From Elusimicrobiota bacterium (GTDB lineage: Bacteria > Elusimicrobiota > Elusimicrobia > UBA1565 > UBA9628): a stretch of DNA of 64,000 nt. Where the stretch lies: NCBI GenBank assembly GCA_016194705.1, contig JACQAZ010000019.1, positions 1 through 64,000 of the forward strand. Direction: 5' to 3'. Shown here piece after piece: positions 26,328-35,369 of the stretch; position 1 is the stretch's first letter; each line of letters begins with the position of its first letter. A model generated the notes under the pieces. It had not been told where the DNA came from and made no database searches. It worked only from the letters and a program-made list of their open reading frames with translations. The position numbers were made by a program, and so were the translations under genes.

Positions 26328-27019
26328 ACCGCCGCTGGCTTCGCTGCCGCGCCTTCGTCCATCACATGCGCGGTCCGCTGGCCGTGGTCTTCTTCTGGTT
26401 CCTCGGCGGGCTATTGATGTTCCGCGTCGCCGACGGCCTCTCGTGGGGAGAGGCCGCGATGTGCGCGTTCTATTTCGAGGTCCAGGGCGATCCCGCCAGC
26501 CAAGGCTACGTATTCTGGGGGACCGCGATCGTCTTCGGCGTCGTCATCGGCGGTGTGCTGCGCGAAGCGCTGCAAAACTACACGGAGAGGTGCCGCGCCA
26601 TGTCAGGACTGGTCAAGAACCACACCATCATCGTCGGCTATTCGAGCTTGGGAGAGCGCCTCGTGGAGCACTGCATCGAGCAAAACCTGCCCTACGTGCT
26701 CATCGAGAAGAGCAAGGACATCGTCGACGACCTCTTGCGTCGAGGCGAGCCGGTCGTCGTCGACGACGCGCGCACCGGCGACGCCCTGCCCGCGGCCCAC
26801 GTCGGCCGGGCCCGGCAGATGATCGTGGCCTCCAACAACATCGAGACCGCTCTGATCGTGACGAAGAAGGCCCGCGACGCCAACCCCGCGCTGCAGATCG
26901 CGGTCCGCTGCCACCACGACGAGTTCATCGACATCCTCAAGAAACTCGGGGCCGACGACGTCTACTCGACGAGCAAGATCACCTACAAGGAGCTCAAGAG
27001 GCACCTCGAGATCGGTTAA
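26324..27019 (+). CDS. Two-TM channel-like protein with TrkA-N/RCK domain
   Basis: NHTIIVGYSSLGERLVEHCIEQNLPYVLIEKSKDIVDDLLRRGEPVVVDDART (RCK Rossmann); start revised from ORF 26234. Confidence 0.85.
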   Translation: MNRRWLRCRAFVHHMRGPLAVVFFWFLGGLLMFRVADGLSWGEAAMCAFYFEVQGDPASQGYVFWGTAIVFGVVIGGVLREALQNYTERCRAMSGLVKNHTIIVGYSSLGERLVEHCIEQNLPYVLIEKSKDIVDDLLRRGEPVVVDDARTGDALPAAHVGRARQMIVASNNIETALIVTKKARDANPALQIAVRCHHDEFIDILKKLGADDVYSTSKITYKELKRHLEIG

Positions 27020-27774
27020 CTGAAGGGAGACGCGCCATGGCGGGCCGCGTAGTCGCGCGCCCAGCGGCCCAGGAGGTCGTCGTTGGCCGGCACGAAGCCG
27101 CAGGGTCCCACGTGCTCCATGTCGGGGAACTGGTGATTTCCGTGTCCGCGCGCCCAATGGCAGGCCCGGCACGAGCCCGGAATGAGACGGTTGAGCTCGA
27201 CCCGGACGGGCTTGCCGGCGATGACCAGGTCGAAGGCGAGCGGCGGGAACCCCTCCCGGTGCAGCTGCAGCGTGTCGGAGCCTTCCTCGGCCATGTAGAT
27301 GCCGAAGCCCCATTTGCCGTCCGGCAGCTTTTGCGCCAAGCGCAGCTCGAAGAGGCGCGGCGGCGCCGTCTTGAAGAACAGCTTGTGCATGACGCGCGTG
27401 CCCACGGGATAGTCCCACGCCTCGGGCGAGCGGCTCGTGTCGCGGCGGATCGTGGCGCCAACGGGGAGCCGCGCGAAGCTCTCGTCGTCGAAGACGTCGC
27501 GGAGCTTGAGGTCGGGATCGCTGATGCGCAAGCGCCCGCCGACGGGCGGGTCCTCGCCGGGGATGTGCTCGAAGGCGACGAACCCTTCCCGGCCGGGGAA
27601 ATCGCGCGTGATGGAATCCGGCAGGCCCTTGTAGAGCGGGTCCTTGGGAGGCGCGGTGCTGTTCCGAAAAAGATTCTCGAGCCATTCCTTCTGCTCGGCA
27701 TTCAGAAAAGGCTCCTCGGGGCGAACGGAGACCGCCCAGACCATCATGATCAGGACCAGAGCCGGGAGTCTCAT
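27016..27774 (-). CDS. Exported hypothetical protein with single CxxCH heme-c motif
   Basis: Signal peptide MRLPALVLIMMVWAVSVRP; CRACHW motif in C-terminal part. Confidence 0.65.
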   Translation of the reverse strand: MRLPALVLIMMVWAVSVRPEEPFLNAEQKEWLENLFRNSTAPPKDPLYKGLPDSITRDFPGREGFVAFEHIPGEDPPVGGRLRISDPDLKLRDVFDDESFARLPVGATIRRDTSRSPEAWDYPVGTRVMHKLFFKTAPPRLFELRLAQKLPDGKWGFGIYMAEEGSDTLQLHREGFPPLAFDLVIAGKPVRVELNRLIPGSCRACHWARGHGNHQFPDMEHVGPCGFVPANDDLLGRWARDYAARHGASPFS

Positions 27775-29078
27775 TCGTAGAGGAGGGCTTCGGTCGGGTC
27801 AAGCCGGGAGGCCGAATAGGCCGGGTAAAGCGCGAACACGAAGCTCGCGCCGACCGAAATGAACACCGTGAAGAGGTAGTGCCACCAGACGAGGTAGCCG
27901 AGCTTCTCGACGCCTTCCTCGGCCACGAAGAGCAGCCCGCCCAGGCCGATGATGACGCCGGCGATCCCGCCCAGCAGCCCCAGCAGCATGGCCTCGACGA
28001 CGAACTGCATGAGGATGTCCATGCGGGTCGCGCCCACGGCCCGGCGCACGCCGATCTCTCGTATGCGCGAGTAGACCGTGGCCAAGGTCACGTTGGTGAT
28101 GCCTACCCCGCCGGCCAGTATCGCGAGCAGGCCCAGGGAGAGGATGGTGAGCGCGTGTTCCCGCATCTCGTTGACTTTCTTCTGTATCTCCTGCCGTAGA
28201 TCGACGATCTGGAAATCCTTTTCGCCGCGGTGGAGGATGTCGAGCAGGCTCTGCAACCGCCGCGTGGCGGCCGGCACGGTCGCCAGGCTCCCGGTGTCCA
28301 GATCGATGAAGCTGACGCGCTCCGCGACGGGCTTGTCCGAACGCCAATTGTCGTTGTTGAAATACCTTTGGGCGGTCGTGAGCGGCACGAGCAGCCTGTT
28401 GTTCCCGCGGTCGCTCTTGAACCAGCGCGGGTCCTTGTCCTTCGGGGGATCCTTCAGGATGCCGACGACCGTGAGGACCGTGTTGTTGACCGAGATTTCT
28501 TGATTGAGAAGGTTGTAATGAACGATGAGGCCGTCGATGTCCTCGTCGTTGTAGTAAGACCACCGGCGCGCCTCCGCGGATTTCCCCTTGGCCCAGCCGC
28601 CGGGCTCGATGAGCACGCAGACCGGAGCCCCTGTTTCGTAGTCGGATTTGTTGAAGAATCGGCCTCTGAGGGTGTAGACCCAGTTCCTCTTTCGCCATTC
28701 GTCCGTGACGCCCAGCAGGCCGGACCAGCGGTTCAAGAATTTGTAGCGCACCTCCCCCCAGGTGTCCAGGACGGGCGAGACCATGTGGACCCAGGGCAAG
28801 GCGAGGCGGATGGACTCCGCGTCGTCCGAGGTCAGGCCGCGGGAAAGGCGCAGGCTTTTGTCGTCTTCCTTGCGCCACTGCATGAAGGTGATCTGGATCG
28901 GCCCCGGCCCCACGAGATTGAAGGCCTCGCGCTGCTTGGTCAGGGCTTCGTTGGCGATGGCGAAGGTGTAGAGGATTGCGGCGACGCCGAAGGCGATGGC
29001 GGCTAGGCTGAGCAATGAGCGGGCCTTGTGCGCGCGGATCTCGACGAGGCCCGTGCGCGCCGCGTCAGCGAGGTTCAT
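27771..29078 (-). CDS. ABC transporter permease, MacB/FtsX family
   Basis: MNLADAARTGLVEIRAHKARSLLSLAAIAFGVAAIL...VYSRIREIGVRRAVGATRMDILMQFVVEAMLLGLLGGIAG; real start inside ORF 27771-30815. Confidence 0.9.
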   Translation of the reverse strand: MNLADAARTGLVEIRAHKARSLLSLAAIAFGVAAILYTFAIANEALTKQREAFNLVGPGPIQITFMQWRKEDDKSLRLSRGLTSDDAESIRLALPWVHMVSPVLDTWGEVRYKFLNRWSGLLGVTDEWRKRNWVYTLRGRFFNKSDYETGAPVCVLIEPGGWAKGKSAEARRWSYYNDEDIDGLIVHYNLLNQEISVNNTVLTVVGILKDPPKDKDPRWFKSDRGNNRLLVPLTTAQRYFNNDNWRSDKPVAERVSFIDLDTGSLATVPAATRRLQSLLDILHRGEKDFQIVDLRQEIQKKVNEMREHALTILSLGLLAILAGGVGITNVTLATVYSRIREIGVRRAVGATRMDILMQFVVEAMLLGLLGGIAGVIIGLGGLLFVAEEGVEKLGYLVWWHYLFTVFISVGASFVFALYPAYSASRLDPTEALLYE

Positions 29079-30067
29079 CGCGGGGCTTTGGGCAAGGGGA
29101 CGAAATCCACGGGCTTCTCGGTGAAGACCTGTTCGCCTTCCTTGAGGCCGGAGACGATCTCCACCTCCAAGGGCGTGCGCATGCCGGGCTTGATCTCCAC
29201 CTCCCGCGGCTTGTCCCTGGGCACGTTGAGGTAGGCGACGCTGCGGCCCTCCTGCTCGAAGAAAGCGCCCAAAGACATCTTGAGCACATTCTCCTTCTTC
29301 GCGATCATGGCGGTGACCCGGCCGGTCATCCCGACGCGCAGGCGCTCGTCGCGCCGGTTGAGCGCGATCTCCGTGCGAAAGACCTTGCCGGCCCGGCGGT
29401 AGCCTTCCTCGGCCTGCCTCGATATGACCGTGACGGTCCCAGGGAAGGTTTCTCCGGGCAAGGCGTCCACGGTCACCGTGACGGGCATGTTCTCCCGGAA
29501 CTTGAGGACGTCCACTTCGTTGATCGTGAGCTTGACGATGAGGCTGCTCAAATCCGCGATCGCCATCATGCAGGTGGCGTTTTGCTGGCTGTCGTTGCGC
29601 CCGGTGACGAAATCGTCGAGCTTCACGAACTCCTTGGTGCCTCCTCCGTTGCGGCCGCCCTCTTCCGGACAGCGCATCAGGGCGCCTGTGATGGGCGCTC
29701 CGATGGTCGCCGGCAGGAACTTCTCGGCGCTGGTCCTGCCCCCCTGCACGACGGCCAGCGTCTGCCCCGCCTTGACGCTCTGGCCGTCCCCGACCGGAAG
29801 TTCGACGACGCGGCCGCTGACGTTGGGGAATATGTTGAGGAGCTTGCGGGGCCAGATGTCGCCGTTCTCCTGGAACTTGTTCTCGAGGGTCCCTCTCTCG
29901 ACCTTGACCAAGGCGGAGATGTCGAGCTGGACTCGTTCGAGCTGGCGTTTCTTGTAGAAGCGGTAGGTGAAGACTCCTCCCGCGGCGAGGGCCGCGAGAG
30001 AAATCGCGACGATCCGGGCCCGCGTCAATCCGCCCATCTCGCTGCGCATCGCTAGTGATTCTATCAC
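29075..30067 (-). CDS. Periplasmic adaptor (MFP/HlyD family)
   Basis: Short TM then VERGTLENKFQENGDIWPRKLLNIFPNVSGRVVELPVGDGQSVKAGQTLAVV; GMTGRVTAMI; start may be ATG at 30049. Confidence 0.9.
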   Translation of the reverse strand: MIESLAMRSEMGGLTRARIVAISLAALAAGGVFTYRFYKKRQLERVQLDISALVKVERGTLENKFQENGDIWPRKLLNIFPNVSGRVVELPVGDGQSVKAGQTLAVVQGGRTSAEKFLPATIGAPITGALMRCPEEGGRNGGGTKEFVKLDDFVTGRNDSQQNATCMMAIADLSSLIVKLTINEVDVLKFRENMPVTVTVDALPGETFPGTVTVISRQAEEGYRRAGKVFRTEIALNRRDERLRVGMTGRVTAMIAKKENVLKMSLGAFFEQEGRSVAYLNVPRDKPREVEIKPGMRTPLEVEIVSGLKEGEQVFTEKPVDFVPLPKAPR

Positions 30068-30082
30068 AATGCGCGCCGGGTG

Positions 30083-31249
30083 CTAGAAGTAGTATTGCGC
30101 CTGCAGAAAACCGAGGTTCGGGACATGGCCGAACTCGGTCCCCCTCCCTCCGCCGAAGCGCTGGAAGCCTCCGCTCAGGTAGAGGTTGTTCAGCGCGTTG
30201 TACTGAAGGCTCGGGCTGTAGAAGCCGCTGCCGTCGTCGAGGTTGGTGATCAGCGAGAACTCGAGCTTGAGCAAGGTGTGAAGGTCCTTGGAGTAGGTCA
30301 ACCCCATGTAGTCCTGCGCCACGGTCACTTCCCGGCCTCCGAAGAGCTTGGTGAAATCGTAGCTCCTGCGGTCGAGCACGCCGGAGCCGCTGTGGAAATA
30401 TTCCGCCACGACGGTGGAATCGCGCAGGAGCCAGAGCTTGGTCTCGGTCGGGAAGGTGTAGTCGTAGCCGAGGTCGGCTTTCCAGAACGGAGTCCGGACC
30501 TTGAGGTCCGTGTAGGACCACTCGGCGTGCAAGGTGCCGTCGAGGAGGTTCCCGGCGAAATCGCCGCCGACCATCCAGCTGTCGGTCGAGGACGCGAGCT
30601 TGCCCCCCATGACCGAGAGGTCGTAATCCTTGACGTTGGTCTTGAGCCGGGCGAGCAGCGAGTGATCGGGCCACCGGTCTTGTTGGGACCAGGCGAGCTC
30701 GGCTTGACTTAAGTTTCCCAGTCCGTAGCGGCCGTAGACCGCGTCCACCCCGCGCCGCTCGTCGCGCTCCACCGTGGTCGGCTGGTAGGGGTTGAGGACG
30801 TCCGTCGGGTTCCAAAGCTTGCCGGTCCCCCAGGCGATCCGCTGGCGGCCGAATCTTAGAGTCCCGCGGTCACTTTCGACGCCCGCCCAGCCGCGGTACA
30901 GCCTGTGGCGGTAGATGTTCGTCGCGCCCGTGCTGATGGTCTGGTCCATCGTCAGCCAGGACGGCGGCTCCCCGAGGCCGAAGACCTTGTATTCGAAGGT
31001 CCGAAAGAAGCTGCCCGCGAGCACCTCGTGGTCGTAGTCGGCGTGGGCCTTGAAGACGGACGTGTTCGCGTCGAGTGTGAGCCGCGCGCGGCCGGTGTTG
31101 AGGAAGTACGGGCGGCCGTCGAAGGCCGAGCGGGAATACTGCCAAAGCTCCTTGAGATAGCCGGAGGCCGAGACCGGCTTCGGGGCGTCCGAGGCGTTGG
31201 ACGGCGCCGCGGCGAACAGGAAAAGGACCGCGAGGCTAAGCGACCCCAT
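30083..31249 (-). CDS. Outer-membrane beta-barrel/porin-like protein
   Basis: Signal peptide; alternating aromatic/hydrophobic strands, WNPTDVLNPYQPTTVERDERRGVDAVYG, terminal F (QAQYYF). Confidence 0.75.
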   Translation of the reverse strand: MGSLSLAVLFLFAAAPSNASDAPKPVSASGYLKELWQYSRSAFDGRPYFLNTGRARLTLDANTSVFKAHADYDHEVLAGSFFRTFEYKVFGLGEPPSWLTMDQTISTGATNIYRHRLYRGWAGVESDRGTLRFGRQRIAWGTGKLWNPTDVLNPYQPTTVERDERRGVDAVYGRYGLGNLSQAELAWSQQDRWPDHSLLARLKTNVKDYDLSVMGGKLASSTDSWMVGGDFAGNLLDGTLHAEWSYTDLKVRTPFWKADLGYDYTFPTETKLWLLRDSTVVAEYFHSGSGVLDRRSYDFTKLFGGREVTVAQDYMGLTYSKDLHTLLKLEFSLITNLDDGSGFYSPSLQYNALNNLYLSGGFQRFGGGRGTEFGHVPNLGFLQAQYYF

Positions 31250-31970
31250 CGGGGGCCGCGTGCGCTTCGGACGGGTCCACGAGCCTGCCGTCGCGGATGT
31301 GCACGACGCGCGTGGCGCGAGAGAGAACGGCAGGATCGTGGCTCGAGAAGATGAAGGTCAGGCCGTGCTCCGTGTTGAGACCATGCATGAGGTCCAACAG
31401 CGCCGCCGCTGTTTTCGAGTCGAGGTTGGCCGTGGGCTCGTCGGCAAGCACGACCATCGGACGGTGCACCATCGAGCGGGCGACCGCGACCCTCTGCTGC
31501 TGGCCGCCCGACAGCGCGTCGGGCCTGCGATGCGCGAGAGCCTCGAGTCCGACTGAGCGCAGGGCCTCCATGGCGCGCGCGCGGCGCTCGGGCGCCGGCA
31601 CGCCCTGAAGGACCATGGGGTACTCGGTATTTTCGACGGCGCTCAGAACGGGGATCAGATTGTAGGCCTGGAAGATGAAGCCCAGATGACGCAGGCGGAA
31701 ATCAGCGAGCTCCTCCGCCGAGAGGCCCGTGACCTTGCGTCCCTGATGGAGGATCTCTCCGTGCGTCGGCGCGTCGAGCGTGCCGATCAGGTTGAGCAAG
31801 GTCGATTTGCCGGAGCCCGACGGGCCCGCAATCGCCGTGAACTCCCCCGAATGAAACTCGAGGCTCAGTCCGGAGAGCGCCGAGACCTTGGTCCCGGTCT
31901 TGTATTCCTTGGTGACGCGCCTGACCTCGATCAAGGGCGTCGTGCGCGCGCCGCCGTCGCCGTCAAACAT
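31236..31970 (-). CDS. ABC transporter ATP-binding protein (LolD/MacB type)
   Basis: GPSGSGKSTLLNLIGTLDAPT, LSGGQQQRVAVARSMVHRPMVVLADEPTANLD. Confidence 0.95.
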   Translation of the reverse strand: MFDGDGGARTTPLIEVRRVTKEYKTGTKVSALSGLSLEFHSGEFTAIAGPSGSGKSTLLNLIGTLDAPTHGEILHQGRKVTGLSAEELADFRLRHLGFIFQAYNLIPVLSAVENTEYPMVLQGVPAPERRARAMEALRSVGLEALAHRRPDALSGGQQQRVAVARSMVHRPMVVLADEPTANLDSKTAAALLDLMHGLNTEHGLTFIFSSHDPAVLSRATRVVHIRDGRLVDPSEAHAAPDGVA

Positions 31971-33177
31971 GGCGCAGGGCCTCCGCGGGACGCAGGCGGC
32001 AGGCGCGCAGCGACGGCGTGATCGCGGCCAGGAAGCTCGTCACGAGCACGGCGCCCGCGGCGAAGAGATGCTTCTCCCAGACGTAGCGCATGTAGATCAC
32101 GTCGGGAAACGGGATGAAGTAGGACAGAGCCTCGCCCAGAGGCAGGCGCAGGCCGTGGTGCCCGTAATAGCCGATCAAGAGGGACCCAGCGATCAGGCCG
32201 AACACGGTGCCGACGGCGCCCAGCAGAAGGGACTCGATGAGCACGAGCTTCATGACCCAGGAAGGGCGCGCGCCGATGGCCATGAGCACGCCGAACTCGC
32301 GCACGCGCTCGAAGAGGCTCATGAGCAAGGTGTTGAGCACGCCCAGGGCCACGATCGCGAAAACGACCGTCAAGACGATGTCGAGCAGGGCGTTCTGAAA
32401 CCGCTGGACGCCCACGATCTCGTGGTCGACGTCCTTCCAGCGCAGCACCTGCAGCGGCTTGCCCGCGAGCTTCTCTTTGAGCTGCTGCGCCACGGCGTCG
32501 GTGTCTTCGATGTTGTTGAGCGCGATGACGAAGTGGTTGACCTTGTTGCCGACGACGAGCAGCTCCTGCATGGCCTTGACCGGGAGGTAGACGATCTGGC
32601 CGTCGAAGGTCTCGCTGCCGGTATGGAAGACGCCCGAGAGGCGAAAGGCCTCGGCGCCCATGCTGCCGTCCTCGGCCTGGGCCATCACGACGACCTTCTC
32701 GCCCAGGCGCAGGTCGAGCTTGGTCACCATGCGGTCGCCCATGACGATGGCCTTGGGGTCCTTGCCCAGGAAGGTCCCCTTGACGATGTACGTCGACATC
32801 GCGGTGATGTTCTTCTCGCGGTCCGGCTGAACCGCCGAAATCAGGGCGCCCATGGAAGTTTTCGGCGAAGAGATAAGGCCGGTCATGTGGATGCGCCGGC
32901 CGAAGGCCTTGATGCCAGGCTGCCGCTTGAGCACTTCCTCGACGGGATCGGGGTCGTCGATGTAGCGGTCGGGGAACTTGTACTCCTTGATCATGCGGTG
33001 CTGGATCTGTATGTGGCCCGTAATGGAACCCGTGGCTTTTTCGATGAGCTGGTACTGCACGCTCTTGATCATGCTCTGACCGAACATGAGCGCGGCTAGG
33101 CCGCAGGCCATCGAGGCGATCGTGATGAGGCTGCGCCGGAAGTTGCGCCAGACGTTGCGCCAAGCCAGGCGGATCAC
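31963..33177 (-). CDS. ABC transporter permease, FtsX/LolC-E type
   Basis: GTG start: (V)IRLAWRNVWRNFRRSLITIASMACGLAALMFGQSM...RVREFGVLMAIGARPSWVMKLVLIESLLLGAVG. Confidence 0.92.
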   Translation of the reverse strand: MIRLAWRNVWRNFRRSLITIASMACGLAALMFGQSMIKSVQYQLIEKATGSITGHIQIQHRMIKEYKFPDRYIDDPDPVEEVLKRQPGIKAFGRRIHMTGLISSPKTSMGALISAVQPDREKNITAMSTYIVKGTFLGKDPKAIVMGDRMVTKLDLRLGEKVVVMAQAEDGSMGAEAFRLSGVFHTGSETFDGQIVYLPVKAMQELLVVGNKVNHFVIALNNIEDTDAVAQQLKEKLAGKPLQVLRWKDVDHEIVGVQRFQNALLDIVLTVVFAIVALGVLNTLLMSLFERVREFGVLMAIGARPSWVMKLVLIESLLLGAVGTVFGLIAGSLLIGYYGHHGLRLPLGEALSYFIPFPDVIYMRYVWEKHLFAAGAVLVTSFLAAITPSLRACRLRPAEALRHV

Positions 33178-34010
33178 TATCGCACCCCTTTCTGCAGGCG
33201 CGACTGGCTGAAGAAGGAGTCGGTCAGCGGGATGTCGAACTCCAGCGAGGAATATTGGACGATGGTCTTCTGGCCGGGCTTGTTGGAGGGCACGCACTCC
33301 ATGCGCGCCGGAATGAGCCGCCCGCCGAGGCGTTTGATGTCGGAGAAGGAGATCGTGCGGATGAGCTCGCCGCGCTCGCTGTAGTCCTCTTCCTTCAAAG
33401 GGACGGCTTCGTCGCCGTAGACCCCGACCCAGAGCATGATGCGCCCCCAGACCACCGGAGCGTCCTTCTTGGGAATGCCCTCGATCTTAAACACGACGCG
33501 GTTCTTCTCTTGGGTCTTGTCGACGAGCTTGTGCGTGTAGTCCTTGACCACCGAGTCGGCCTTGACGATGTCCTCGTAAGTGAAGTCGGATCCGTTCCAT
33601 GCCGTGTGCATCATGCTCGCGGGAATCTTGGTGGTCTGCTCGACGCGCCGGATCCAGATCCACATCTCGTTCTTGCGCCGCAAGGTGACGTTGCCCTTGT
33701 CCTTGGCGGGTGCCAGGATCGAGATGAAGGCGTAGGCGCGCTCGCGGTTCCAGCCCTCGACCTGCATCGTGCGCTCCCCCCACTTCGGGTTGACGATCGT
33801 CATGGAGAGGTCGCCGTGGCTCGAGTCGCCGCGCAGGGCCTTGTTGGCGCGGTCGACGAGGTCGTGGACGGTGTAGTCGGCGGGAGATTTCGCCGTGCCG
33901 CTCGAATCGGCCAGCGCCTCGACACCCGTCGGCGGCGGGTGCGTCCCCGTTGCGGCCGCCGCGTGCGAGGCCAGGAGAGCGGAGAAGGAAGCGATGATCG
34001 CGAACCGCAT
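33177..34010 (-). CDS. Outer membrane lipoprotein-sorting protein (LolA-like)
   Basis: MRFAIIASFSALLASHAAAATG...; ERTMQVEGWNRERAYAFISILAPAKDKGNVTLRRKNEMWIWIR; SFSDIKRLGGRLIPARMEC. Confidence 0.88.
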   Translation of the reverse strand: MRFAIIASFSALLASHAAAATGTHPPPTGVEALADSSGTAKSPADYTVHDLVDRANKALRGDSSHGDLSMTIVNPKWGERTMQVEGWNRERAYAFISILAPAKDKGNVTLRRKNEMWIWIRRVEQTTKIPASMMHTAWNGSDFTYEDIVKADSVVKDYTHKLVDKTQEKNRVVFKIEGIPKKDAPVVWGRIMLWVGVYGDEAVPLKEEDYSERGELIRTISFSDIKRLGGRLIPARMECVPSNKPGQKTIVQYSSLEFDIPLTDSFFSQSRLQKGVR

Positions 34011-34084
34011 GGGTGTATTGTGCCGCTTTGGCCTCCTCGGGGTCAACGGCCTTGAGGCATGAGATTATGGTAGCCTAGCCCTCC

Positions 34085-34879
34085 ATGCCGAGCATCGACC
34101 GCGACGGCGCCAGGATTTGCTACGAGACCAAGGGCGCGGGCTCGCCGGCCGTGATCTTCGCGCACAACATCCTCTGCGACCGGCGCGTTTTCGACGGCGT
34201 GATCGACAAGCTCTCGGCGAGCCATCGCACGATCGCCGTCGACTTCCGCGGCCACGGCCGGACCCCCGTGCCAGAGCGCGCCTACGGCGCGGCCGACCTG
34301 GCGGACGATCTCGCGGCCGTGCTCGACGCCGAAGGGATCTCGCGCGCCGCGGTCGTCGGGCTCTCGATGGGCGCCACCGTTGCGCTCGAGCTTGCGTTGG
34401 CGAAGCCCGAGCGCGTCTCATCGCTGGCGCTGCTCGGGGCGACGGCGCGGGAGGACGATCTCGCGACCTCGGCCCGCAACGCTTTCCTGTCGCCGCTCGT
34501 GCGTTGTTTCGGCGTCCGGGGGCCCATCCTCCACAAGGCCGTCACGACGCTCTTCGGAGACTCCTACCGCGCGGAAGCGTCGCCGGAGTACGCGCGATGG
34601 ACGCAAAGGATCGCCGGGCTCTCGCCCTGGGCCGCGTACTGCTCGCTGCGGGCCTGGCGCAAGCGTCGGCGGTTCGTTGAAGAGCTCTCAAGGTTGTCGA
34701 TGCCGACGGTGGTCGTGTCCGGCGAAGAGGATGTGGCCTGCACGCCGAAGGAAGGCGAGGAGGTCCACCGACTCATCCGCGGCTCGCGCTTCGTCCTCAT
34801 TCAGCGCGCCGGGCACACCATGTCGGCGGAACGTCCGGCCGAAGTCGCGCAAGCGCTCAGCGGCTTCCTTTCCCCCTAA
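34085..34879 (+). CDS. Alpha/beta hydrolase
   Basis: RDGARICYETKGAGSPAVIFAHNILCD, AAVVGLSMGATVALELAL (Ser nucleophile elbow), RAGHTMSAERPAEVAQAL. Confidence 0.93.
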   Translation: MPSIDRDGARICYETKGAGSPAVIFAHNILCDRRVFDGVIDKLSASHRTIAVDFRGHGRTPVPERAYGAADLADDLAAVLDAEGISRAAVVGLSMGATVALELALAKPERVSSLALLGATAREDDLATSARNAFLSPLVRCFGVRGPILHKAVTTLFGDSYRAEASPEYARWTQRIAGLSPWAAYCSLRAWRKRRRFVEELSRLSMPTVVVSGEEDVACTPKEGEEVHRLIRGSRFVLIQRAGHTMSAERPAEVAQALSGFLSP

Positions 34880-34911
34880 AAAAACGAAAGGCCCCGGTCT
34901 CCCGGAGCCTT
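34878..34911 (-). terminator. Intrinsic terminator downstream of the tRNA-like element
   Basis: Reverse strand AAGGCTCCGG-GAGA-CCGGGGCCTT-TCG-TTTTTTT. Confidence 0.7.
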
Positions 34912-34982
34912 CGGGTCATCCATCTCCCGCCCGTCAAGCACTTCAAGCATAACAGGCCTCCCCTCGCTTGTCAATGGTCGGC

Positions 34983-35055
34983 TTGCGGAGGTGGGATTCG
35001 AACCCACATCTCCACGCTTGACGGGGGGGTATCCTGCCAGTTAGACGACCCGGCA
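34983..35055 (-). tRNA. tRNA-Asp(GTC)-like, degenerate / possible pseudo-tRNA
   Basis: Perfect T-arm GTGGG-TTCGAAT-CCCAC and D-arm; acceptor has C-C mismatch; anticodon arm CCCCC/GCGTG has two mismatches; residue 33 is C not T; no encoded CCA. Confidence 0.55.
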
Positions 35056-35117
35056 AACCTAATATATATACGATTGAGGTGGTCAAATTGTTCCCTCTCT
35101 CGACGAGGATAGGCGGG

Positions 35118-35366
35118 TTAGAAGAGGAAAAAGCTGGCCAAGGTCAGAGCCGCGCCGATGACCATCTTCTGGACGTCGTTGTTCTTCTTGCCGGAGATGA
35201 GCAGCGCCGCTCCCACCAGACCGGCCACGGCGCTGAGGCCGAACTTCACGAAGGTCTCGGGCTTGGCCGTCACGGTCGGCAGCGCCGCGGCCGTCGAGGT
35301 CGACATGGCCTGCTCGATCGTCGGCAGGCTTTTCTCATTTCCAGCGAGCAAATCCTTGATTTCCAT
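35118..35366 (-). CDS. Small two-TM protein, paralog of 8418-8624
   Basis: 82 aa ...KPETFVKFGLSAVAGLVGAALLISGKKNNDVQKMVIGAALTLASFFLF. Confidence 0.7.
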   Translation of the reverse strand: MEIKDLLAGNEKSLPTIEQAMSTSTAAALPTVTAKPETFVKFGLSAVAGLVGAALLISGKKNNDVQKMVIGAALTLASFFLF

Positions 35367-35369
35367 GAG

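Noticed and set aside
29079-30815. Upstream half of the 1014-aa ORF 27771-30815
   Set aside because: Arg/Pro-rich junk frame over the MFP and barrel genes; the permease starts at MNLADAARTGL (29078).
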